NCBI RefSeq assembly: GCF_905220565.1
Contig: NC_059418.1
Location: forward strand, 9,043,441 to 9,107,440
Reading direction: 5' to 3'
Length of the DNA stretch: 64,000 nucleotides
Source: Melitaea cinxia
Lineage: Eukaryota > Arthropoda > Insecta > Lepidoptera > Nymphalidae
A program made the translations under genes and the position numbers. Numbering within the stretch: position 1 is the first letter of the stretch; every line of letters starts with the position of its first letter. Shown here piece by piece: positions 23,345 to 31,974 of this stretch. Below the pieces are notes generated by a model. The model did no database searches. It was not told the DNA's origin and was given only the letters and a program-made list of their open reading frames with translations.

Positions 23345-23467
23345 CAAATATACATATTTGAGTTCACGACAAGAATATGGTTAGTGAGTTCATGTGAAAC
23401 AGCTGACGCTGAGCTAAGTGACGCTGAGAGTGACATTTTTTTAGAGCTAGAAGATACGGGAATATTT
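23345..23467 (+). repeat. Family F, left part (split by the Sola-like element)
   Basis: 'GTGAAACAGCTGACGCTGAG' and 'GTGACGCTGAGAGTGAC' match 49985-50300 and 50815-51120. The match breaks at 23467 and resumes at 27423-27600 ('TACGAGTAGCAAGCAACC'), exactly at the ends of the inverted-repeat element. This copy is therefore the disrupted target. Confidence 0.8.
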
Positions 23468-24729
23468 CGACGGGTCCTACGCATAAGGTCGTAACGTGTT
23501 TTTTGAGCAAAATTGGATTTTTGTGTCATTAGAACAATAAGAAACGGTATTTAACATTCCTGAAGTCAGAATATTAATATCTTCTATAAATTATAAGTTT
23601 TTGAATTGCTAATAGTCTTAACATTAAAACATTCCCGCGCATAAGGTCGCGCTGCTAGTTGCGACGATATGCTCCGATCTATTGGACGGTGTCCGGGTCA
23701 TTAAGAGCATAGTACCGACGTCGTATGACATGATCGGAGTCTCCATTTTTAATGTTCAAAATAATATTGCTTGTAAGTCAAATTTCTTTGTAGTTTTTGA
23801 TTAATTTTAATTACTAACACTTACGCGATTATAAACCAATGAAATGAGTAATGTACGTTCGTCAAAGATTTTAAAATTAGACTTAAATAAGCATAACCTA
23901 AGCAGTGAAATAGTAACGACTGGTGACAATCTTGGAAATGGTAAGTTTTATCGAATATTACTTTTATTATTTATAAATGTAGTTAATTATCTATATAAAA
24001 TTATCAAACGAATAAACTATATTAGTTATAGATAGTGTTAATAGGGCTTGACGAAAAATAATACGGTCCGGCGCATAACATCGGTTCGGCCATGTTACGA
24101 CTGTATGCGCCGTAGACCACCACTAGCAATGTGCCAGTTACGACTTTATACTGCGCTACAGTTTTATTCTAGAAGTCGTAACTTATACTTGCGACCATAT
24201 GCTTGGTTATAATTTAAGGATAATTAAGCGCACAAAGTCGTATCACAGTCATAAGACTTTATGCTTTGTTTAGAAATAAAGATACGATTTACGATTTGCT
24301 TTTTCAATAAAGCTTATAAATCCATTTTTAATGACATTTTAGTTCAATTACAATTGGATGATTAATATAGCGATTGTGTTTGTATAAAATGTGATTTTTG
24401 ATTTAAAAATCACCGACGCCACTTGAAGCTGAACACCAGTGGGATTTGTACAAGACGATGTTTGGTCAATCTTTTAATTACGATTGACGATTCAATGATA
24501 CCGAACTAGGATATACTAAGTATCCTTCTACTTCAAATGCTGTGTCCAGACGAAAGAAATCGATTAAGTATTGCTTACATCTTATTGAGTCCAACTCTGA
24601 CGTTCCTAATAAGGTGTTGATCTGCAAGACAATGTTTCTTAATACACTCTCCATAGGGGGAGAGAACAGTCCAAATGTTGCTTTGGTGGTGGGTCTATTT
24701 CTTCTAATCGGCGTGGTGGTACCAAAACT

Positions 24730-24764
24730 CATTCATTCATTCATTCATTTATTCATTCATTCAT
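24730..24764 (+). repeat. (ATTC)n microsatellite
   Basis: About eight ATTC units with one ATTT interruption, inside the Sola-like element. Confidence 0.9.
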
Positions 24765-25058
24765 GTCATTGATGATGCAATGAAACAGGAAGTTTTAAAG
24801 TATGTCAAAACATTTTAGCCCATTGAATTCCATTATGTGCACAAAGATTCTACTAAATTTACCTAGACCTTACATTCACAAAAATGTTTTCTTTATACAA
24901 TGAGTGGTGTGCTACTGAAAATATAACGAAGAAAGCGACAACGATAAGATAGTATCGTAATATAATAAAACAAAACTTTATTAATACCTCATTTCATAAA
25001 CTGAAAAAGTATATCTTTAACGAATGCCATATATACCTACTACACAAATAAAAATACA

Positions 25059-26551
25059 ATGACTGCAGAAGATAAACAAAAACAAGAAAATTACACGAGA
25101 AACCAGACTAAGCCTAGAGAAATGAAGGAGAACGATAAAAAAGAAGCTATAGAGAGTGAAGGAAGAATAATTATCGCGTGTTTTGACTATCAAAAGATTT
25201 TAAACTGTCCCCATCGCAATGTATGTTTATTTCATCATAAAAGAAATTTGTTAATTTATAATATTACTGTTTTTGATCTTGCTAGTTGTGCAGGTTATAG
25301 TTACATGTGGCCTGAGATTAATGGCAAACACGGGACATGTGAAGTAGCAAACTGTTTATCTAAGTTTATTGAGACTAAAGTTGATGATGGTGCCAAGGAA
25401 TTCAGGTTTTAGTCCAACAGTTGTGTCGGTCAAAACAGAAATTATATTGTGTTTGCTTTATATACTTTATTATTATGGGCATTTTATATTATGCAGCATT
25501 TTATATTATGCAGCAAGAAAGTATGGTAATAATAATAATATTCATAATAGGTAATAACAATATTTCATAGGTTTTTAGAGGGTGAGTATATACAAATCGA
25601 AGCGAATTCCGTTTACGCTTTAATTGAGAGAAATGCCAAAAATAAGCTTATATATATCCCTGCGCAATGGTTTGATGATTTATTTATTTATTTTATACTT
25701 TATTGTACACCACAAATATATTACAAACAAAGCAGATAGTGAAGTACAAGGGGCGGACTTATGGCTAATTAGCTATTTCTTCCAGACAACCCAGACTTAA
25801 AAAGGAAACTTATTATCAAAATTGGGTAGGTTGTCTAGATGTATAATAAACTTACATACAAATTTCTACATTCTAATACTTATAGAAAATACATAAATAA
25901 ATAAAAAGAAGAATAAAAATATAATATAATTATATTCTATCATAAACTAATAAAGTATGTAAGCAATTCGTTAATAATAAGATAATAATTTTTAACGTGT
26001 TTTTTAAAAGTCAATAGCGATGTAGCCTCCCTTATGGCTGAGGGCAGACTATTCCATAACTTAATAGCCTAAACAGTAAAACACTGACTAAAGTACTTGG
26101 ATTTATGTATGGCTAGCTCCAGCACAAGTCTTAAAAACTTGAACTTAAAAGCTTTAGTAAGATTACCCGGAAGTTAACCTTCCCCGTTATAATGTAATTG
26201 AAATGATGTGTAGAAATTCGGCTAAAAATACAATAAACCAAAAAATAGCTTGGAGTAAAACTAGATAAGTTCAGGTAGTGTCGAGTGAATCCTATATTTT
26301 GAACTATCGTTATCACTTTAAAGATGAAAATAATATGAGAATCATCGAGAAGAAAAAATGAAAATATTTTAAATATAGAAGTTTTAGTTCCATGTTACAC
26401 TGATCTATTACCTATTATATCTGCAAAATTTAATGATTTATTAAGTCTTTATCAAGGACGTACAATACTTCAAGAATATCATAGTTTTTATCAACAGTTA
26501 TTACACAGTAGCATTGGTGCAGAACAGAACAGTAGGCATTCATCTGACTAG
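25059..26551 (+). pseudogene. Broken Sola-like transposase
   Basis: Four coding pieces are recognisable in order. (1) 25059-25409 contains 'ACFDYQKILNCPHRN', 'KRNLLIYNITVFD' and 'GYSYMWPEINGKHGTCEVA', which look like the second catalytic Asp region and a conserved W.E..G..G..E motif. After a TAG (25410-25412) the same frame continues with 'SNSCVGQNRN' up to about 25490; related proteins have (W/Y)SDxCxGQNRN, so the TAG probably replaced Trp and the catalytic Asp became Asn. (2) 25572-25679 'ANSVYALIERNAKNKLIYIP'. (3) 26170-26268 'YNVIEMMCRN' to 'AWSKTR'. (4) 26378-26551 'ISAKFNDLLSLYQG' and 'LQEYHSFYQQL', then a stop. A LINE interrupts pieces 2 and 3. It cannot make an active transposase. An N-terminal region expected upstream of 25059 was not found. 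Confidence 0.65.
25680..26165 (-). mobile_element. 5'-truncated Jockey-like LINE (nested)
   Basis: On the minus strand the 3' end is 'GTACAATAAAGTATAAAATA' with AAATAAAT repeats. Upstream (26090-25990) it encodes 'LWNSLPSAIREATSLLTFKK', a common C-terminus of Jockey/CR1-type reverse transcriptase proteins, preceded by a stop. It inserted after the transposase was already present, splitting it between pieces 2 and 3. Confidence 0.65.
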
Positions 26552-26682
26552 TTGTCGTTTACTCATAAATAAATAAATATATTTGATTGTAATATGTTTT
26601 TACTACTTATATTTATGTTAACCAGAGGTTATTACTTATTTCGTTATTTAAGGTTTCTTTAAGTTGATTATAAGCATTCCAT

Positions 26683-26745
26683 CCATCCATCAGCCCTCAC
26701 AAGTCAACTGCTGGACGTAGGCTTCCTTTAATGCTCGCCACTCCA
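26683..26745 (-). mobile_element. LINE tail remnant (antisense)
   Basis: A short piece reading, on the minus strand, '...CCTACGTCCAGCAGTTGAC', a decayed version of the widespread tail. Confidence 0.5.
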
Positions 26746-27426
26746 AATATAAATATTAGCTGTTGTATTATAAAATGATATTTCGGAGTATCATAACAAA
26801 ATATAGATTTATTTGATTCACTTTTATTTTTATTGTTAGTGCAGCTAAAGACTGATTCTAGTTTAAAAATTTATTAACAATAATTTATATTTAATTATCA
26901 AATTAATGATTATCCTCCATATTTTTATAGATTAGTTTTAATTTTGTTTATTTCTTATATAAATAACTGTGGGGAATTAAGAAAATCTGATAATAATTAT
27001 TTTAAAAAGTTGATTTTAGCTGAAATTTGTGATTTTTGTTCACCAAGTAGCTTCTTACGACCCATTTTTTAGAGATATTATAAGAGATTACACGGAGCAT
27101 AACGTCGTATCTCAAACATACGACTTTATTCACAAAGTTAATAACAACCTGATCGAAAGCATAAGGTCGTAACAACAAGATACGACGTTTCTGCATTAAG
27201 TATAAAGTCGTAAGTAACTAAAATGAGTTATTTTTGTGTAAATATTATTTTTTATTTCATTTACAGTTTGGAATTATATTTTTAAGCGAATTATTGATCA
27301 TATAAACTAGAAACACTGATCAAAGATGTATCTCAAACGAACTTTAACAGTGACGGTGATAAAAATGGCTCTCCTGTAAAAAACGTTTTTATGTATTACG
27401 ACCTTATGCGTAGGACCCGTCGATTT

Positions 27427-28024
27427 ATAGGATACTATATTTATAGGATTAGTATATCGATACGAGTAGCAAGCAACCATTTATGTTTTAATTTTACAAT
27501 TTTGTAATTTGATAATTATAATTTGATTCAGTTGTTACAGCACCTTATTGTTTGTATTACGATTATCATTATTAAGAAGTAAACTCCAGTCGCTTGTCAG
27601 AGGAAATGCTTTAAAGAAATGCTTATTTTAAAATGACCTTCAAACGATAAACACGTGTTTTCAACCAAATATTATGAAGGCCAAACGTTAGCTTGACTTC
27701 AGCAAAATGCATCTTAACATCGTATTGGATGTATGTATTCATTTCAGCTTTTCAAGAAAACTTAATACGTCAGTAACTGTTACTAAAAAGCTATCAAGCT
27801 GTGATTTCCTTTCCTTTAACAAAAGTCGAGGAAAATAAGATAGGGTAGCTAGTTGTAGAATATTATGCCCGCATCTAAATCAAAGCGCATCACAGACAGA
27901 CGTGCGCTATTGTTCCTTCACCCTACTCGGAAATTTATCGAACTAAGTTCGGAAGATTTACGTTCTTACTTGAGTATGAGAATTATTTTCTAATATTTTT
28001 TATACAAAAATTAAGTTTAGTGTT
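27427..28024. other. Family F right part, then unassigned DNA
   Basis: 27427-27605 completes family F ('CAATTTTGTAATTTGATAAT', 'TCCAGTCGCTTGTCAGAG'). From 27606 to 28024 I see no repeat match and no credible exon. Confidence 0.55.
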
Positions 28025-28385
28025 TAGTTTAGTAAGTACTGTGTGGATACGGTACTAAAGAATTTAGCCACCCCCTCTCTTCCCGTGGGTGTCGTAAGAG
28101 GCGACTAAGGGATAACACAGTTCCACTACCACATTGGAACTTAAAAAGCTGACCGGTGGCGGGATAACCATCCAACTGCTAGCTTTGAAATACACAGGCC
28201 GAAGACGGGCAGCAGCGTCTTCGGTGCGACAAAGCCAGCACTGCGGTCACCAACCCGCCTGCCCAGCGTGGTGACTATGGGCAAAACACATGAGTTCACG
28301 CTATTTTTGGCGTAAACTTATGGAGGCCTATGTCCAGCAGTGGACTGTGATAGGCTGTAATGATGATGATGATGATGATGAAAAA
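28025..28385 (+). mobile_element. LINE 3' tail with (ATG)n end
   Basis: Text in order: 'TTCCCGTGGGTGTCGTAAGA', 'CTGACCGGTGGCGGGATAAC', 'GACGGGCAGCAGCGTCTTCG', 'GGCCTATGTCCAGCAGTGG', then ATGATGATGATGATG. This is the longest copy of this tail in the window. A 3' end in a short tandem repeat suits an RTE- or CR1-like LINE; I cannot choose between them. The open frame across it is non-conserved. Confidence 0.7.
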
Positions 28386-29028
28386 TTAAGTTTAATAGTG
28401 TCGTCTATTCCTACAGTAGTCAATTATCAAAAGATTGTTGTTTCAGATAATTATCGATCGATATACAAACTCGTACCTATTTTAGGCCTATTTGACTCGA
28501 GGGCGATAAAATATTTTAATCCATAGAATATATATTTTGAAACCATTTTTGATCACAATAAAACGTAAAGTTTAAAGTATAACGCACCCCAAGGCGTAAA
28601 GTTACATTTGCTAATCCAAAACCAGCCCCTACGGGGTAATAGAGACGGATCCTTTCTACCCGCAGTAAAATAAATAGCACTGGACGGGAATATTGCTTAA
28701 AATAGGTTTAAACTTAATTTACAGGCAGTAATGACAAGACTACGTAATCTTAGGATACAAGGGTGCTACTGGAATTGGGGTCTGGGACCAAAAGTTCGAT
28801 TGTATTGAGGCTGATGGTTTTAGACTTGGGACATTACATGAGTATGTATGAACTTTTTTAAGAACTATACGCCAAGCTTTTTCATTCTAGTTCAGTATCG
28901 ATATTATTGTATGCATAAATATGTATTTTTAGTTCGGATGTTTGTTAATAATGGTCTACAACGGGTTACTACAAAAAAAGTAATTTTTAATAAATATGAT
29001 TCTGAACGATATGTATTATATATGTTGC
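28386..29028. other. No gene recognised
   Basis: Unassigned DNA with one GC-richer patch ('AACCAGCCCCTACGGGG', about 28618). Open frames near 28848 lie next to the Ginger-like element and show no family features. Confidence 0.45.
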
Positions 29029-29032
29029 AGTC

Positions 29033-30114
29033 AGAACTCTTAACCAGTCAAAAGTACTATTGACTAGCGAAATCAGTCAAAAGTACTTTTGACTGGACAA
29101 GTTGGTCAAAAGTGGTTTTGACTGAAAATTATTGGTTATTAGTACTTTTGACTGCAAATTCGCGGTTAAAAATACTTTTGACTGACGCTCTCCGTCAAAA
29201 GTAGTTTTAACTGCAAAAAAGCGTCAGTCAAAAGCACTATTAACTCGTTAGATGTGAATAAATTTAGTCAAATGATCCTGATAAACCATAATAAATTTAT
29301 GCCCGCGATCTTGCGACTGCATTTCAATCAGATCGACTTGGCAGCGGCTGTTCATTTCAGTGTGCAGGATCGGTTTCTAAACTGACCCATCCTTTTCTTG
29401 CTTTTCTTCCTATGGCATACTTCGCACATTGATAAATATATATTAATCATTTCTTTTGTAACATTAGCGTACTTTTTTGCCGTTTCATTCTTAAGTCTAT
29501 CGCGACCACCATGCCCTATAGAAATATGAGCAGCATCAATAATGTCGTAGATTTCCTCAGCCGGCAAAAATATTTGACAGGTTCTGTGTTTGTAACTAAT
29601 TTTTTAATACCACAAACTTCAATGTGTTAAAGCGTTGTAGTCTACTGTACTGTAATGGTGTTTCCTTTTCATTAAATTTCGCGTCTTCCACATCCATTGC
29701 AAACTTTTCAAATTTTTCTTGTCTCATCACATTGATATGACTATCTTTCATATCTTCCACCGCTAAAATTCTTTGTAAAAAGCCTTCTTTCTTTTCGTAT
29801 TCACTCATTTTTGTTCTAATATCAGCACGTTCTCCACTAATAATGAGTAATATAAAAGTTTATATGTGCGTTTGTCGTTATTTTTATCGATCACCTTAAC
29901 TTTTTAAGAGTTTTGACTGATACAACCAGTCAAAACCACTTTTGACGGAATCATTTAGTCAAAAGTACTTTTAACCAGCTCCATTGGGCAAAAGTACTTT
30001 TAACTGTTATTTTAGTCAAAAGTTTTATTGACTAAAGCAAATGGTCAAAAGTACTTCTGACTGATTTTGCTAGTCAATAGTGCTTTTGACTGGTTAAGAG
30101 TTTTGACTGCAACA
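29033..30114 (-). mobile_element. Ginger-like DNA transposon, internally deleted (1082 bp)
   Basis: The ends are TGTTGCAGTCA and, inverted, TGACTGCAACA, flanked by TATA on both sides (29029-29032, 30115-30118). The outer ~75 bp of the two ends are near-identical inverted repeats. Further in, both ends are arrays of the palindrome AGTCAAAAGTACTTTTGACT and variants (29040-29240, 29905-30105). The interior encodes integrase fragments on the minus strand. Gypsy-type integrase, TG...CA ends and a 4 bp duplication together fit the Ginger superfamily, in which integrase-like transposases move cut-and-paste elements. Confidence 0.75.
29248..29808 (-). pseudogene. Integrase-like transposase fragments (KRBA2/Ginger type)
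   Basis: Three frames read in order on the minus strand. First, 29808-29599: an N-terminal part ending 'YSRLQRFNTLKFVVLKN'. Second, 29567-29352: an H2C2 zinc-binding domain with H-x4-H ('AHISIGHGGRDRL') and C-x2-C ('YLSMCEVCHRKK'). Third, 29376-29248: the start of the catalytic core, 'MNSRCQVDLIEMQ' with its first Asp, then 'IMVYQDHLTKFIHI' and a stop. The frames are joined by one-base shifts and the second and third catalytic residues are absent, so this is an internally deleted remnant. The match to KRBA2-like proteins is from memory of that family. Confidence 0.75.
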
Positions 30115-30118
30115 TATA

Positions 30119-30735
30119 CAACATCTGGTGTATGAAAATTAAAAATATCTCAGATTATTTTTACATTCTAATAGTTTATATCAAAACTTTTTTAAGACAA
30201 AACTAGAAATAAAATGATGGCAGCTCATACTCATAGAACGCTCTCTAATAGTCACCTACATTCGAGGCGTTTGTTTAAATTAAATATTCAATCAAAAATC
30301 CAAGTCATTATTATTCAGAGAACAATCTTGCTTCCGGTAAAATCAACATGACGTTAACAAGGCTATTGTCTTGCGTCCTTTTAAATTGTAGCCTCTTTTG
30401 TAAAAGAAAAAAGTGAGAATTAGCATTAAATAAGTCAGAATGTAAACCTTTAAATCAGAGGGTAAGAAAGAGATGATTAAGTAATTAAAAAACACACGCC
30501 ACGGCTGTGGTGTCACTACTAGATAAATTAATATAATATTTTATTAATTCACAAGAATAAAGCGTCCACTTGTTTCTTATTTTCCGTTCAAATCTACAAT
30601 ATATAACAATTTCATGATTCATAATTTCCATTCTAATCTAAGGTAAGCCTCCATGACAGCATAAACGAGTAGCAAGTGTGTAATGTCACGCCATCTTTTA
30701 GTCATGACATCATCTAGACATCCTGAAATAATTCA
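30119..30735. other. Repeat-poor upstream region
   Basis: No copies of the window's repeat families and no exon were seen. This is the start of the only stretch of several kilobases where the repeats are nearly absent, immediately upstream of the promoter-like region. Confidence 0.5.
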
Positions 30736-30739
30736 GAAC

Positions 30740-30845
30740 CTAGCTATGAGAGGCGTGGTCTAATTACCGCCCTCCCTGGTCCCGCCCACAAGTACTCCTC
30801 ACTTCTTCAGTTGTAATCAATACGTCGCGTCGTACGAACGTACAG
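30740..30845 (+). promoter_or_regulatory. Candidate core promoter of the host gene
   Basis: The sequence is unusually GC-rich for this window, with 'GAGGCGTGGTC' and 'GTCCCGCCCAC' (Sp/KLF-like boxes) and TAATTA at about 30763. An arthropod initiator TCAGTT lies at 30807-30812. A GAACGT at the position expected for a downstream promoter element (+28 if A30809 is +1) matches five of six consensus bases. A 'TGTTTACAAACA' palindrome (forkhead-like) and CpG-rich DNA follow at about 31000. This is inference from motifs only. Confidence 0.4.
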
Positions 30846-31401
30846 ACTTTTGTTAGCAAAAAAGACCTAAATTTCTTTGATTTTATTTGAAAAAATATCA
30901 GCTGATAAGTTCGCAAACATTTTTATTGTTCATTGAAAGTTATTTTTTATTTAATTTCAGTCTGTATTGAATGATCGTTCATTGTTTACGTTTTGTTTGT
31001 TTACAAACAAACGCCGCCTGCGCGGAAGTTCAAGGACGTCTGTGTTGTGACGTTGTTGTACACGCGGCGGTACTGTGACACTGTGAGGCGTTTAGTTAAT
31101 AACAAAATAGAAAAAGCGATTATGTGGAATGTTTAAACGTTATCATTAGAATAATTAAACAATTGAGAGTTTATATATTTTAAAATTTTCTAGTGACAAA
31201 GGATTTTAATAGTAAATGATAGCAAAACTACATAAAGGTGAAAAACCTAGTGAATATAAACAGTTGACATTAATTTGTGTGTTTTATTTCAAAAGTGACT
31301 TAGACTTACAAATACGTACAATATAAAAAAAAAAAACATTAAGTAAATGACATTTGGAATAAAAATAAATAATTTCTACGTAGTAAGTTCCAAGAAACAA
31401 A

Positions 31402-31968
31402 TTGGCTTCAACAAATAAAACCGAGCCCTCCGGGGCCGGGACGTCGAACCCGAGCAAACCAACAAGAACGCTACTTGTACATCCATTTGTATCATCAGGC
31501 ACAAAAGAAAACCAAAAACCAAACAAATACTTGTTAGAAGCACCACTCGAGTTGAAGAGGAAGACGCCTCTACTTGAAATACCCGAGGACTTCAACAAGA
31601 AACCGAAATTATACATGAAGGTATCAAACAATAATAAGACAAATGAAAACATCACTGAAATGAAAAATACTTCAATACAAACAACTGACGAAAACAGTCA
31701 AGAACATTGTCGAAAATCATCAAGCGACATCTTTTGTCAAGAAAGTCAGAACAACTGTCAAAGTTCGTCTGTCAAACACTGTCATCACTGTTGCTGTGAG
31801 TGTGTGAACAAGGTCAAGTCGTGTGAGGTTAGTGTGAGTGAGGTGTCAAAGTCGTGCTGTCAACAGCGAGCCGTCAAAGTGATCTTCGCGCCAGCAATGA
31901 TGTCGTCAATGTTTCCTGTGTCCGGAGTGCCGTATGTCGTGAAGACACCGGTGAGGAGTAATGACAAG
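31402..31968 (+). CDS. Coding exon of an unrecognised host gene (189 codons to splice donor)
   Basis: The frame is open from 31387 to the stop at 32005. The exon probably ends at 31968, where AAG|GTAGGT is a good donor in phase 0. The start is odd: the natural position is TTG (31402) in the context ACAAATTGGCTTC; one fewer T would give ACAAATGGCTTC, a good start context in the same downstream frame. The first true in-frame ATG is at 31615. The protein is rich in Ser, Thr, Asn and Lys and likely disordered, with 'LELKRKTPLLEIPEDFNKKP' (residues about 49-68), a Cys/His cluster 'KHCHHCCCEC' (125-134) plus C141, C152 and C153, and a hydrophobic 'VKVIFAPAMMSSMFPVSG' (158-175). GC-rich codons and the repeat-free setting support a real exon. 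No family is recognised; a transcription regulator is only a guess. Confidence 0.6.
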
Positions 31969-31974
31969 GTAGGT
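31969..31974 (+). promoter_or_regulatory. Splice donor GTAGGT
   Basis: AAG|GTAGGT matches the animal donor consensus MAG|GTRAGT except at the fourth intron base. It ends the exon in phase 0; reading through adds only 12 codons before a stop. Confidence 0.55.

Larger units (their letters stand above)
23468..27422 (+). mobile_element. DNA transposon, 3955 bp, 27 bp perfect TIRs, Sola-like
   Basis: The terminal inverted repeats are 23468-23494 and 27396-27422 and match at all 27 positions (start CGACGGGTCC, end GGACCCGTCG). They are flanked by ATTT on both sides (23464-23467, 27423-27426), a 4 bp target duplication. Uninterrupted family F copies at about 50140 and 50960 show the unoccupied locus. 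Subterminal DNA on both sides carries many copies of a GCATAA(A/G)GTCGTA-type motif, also part of the TIR. Inside lie transposase remnants (25059-26551), an antisense LINE fragment and an (ATTC)n tract. A 4 bp duplication fits the Sola superfamily, as does the transposase text; the superfamily call is from memory. Confidence 0.8.

Noticed and set aside
31284..31655. 123-codon minus-strand frame.
   Set aside because: Antisense shadow of the exon at 31402-31968, with hydrophobic low-complexity text and no ATG-supported context.
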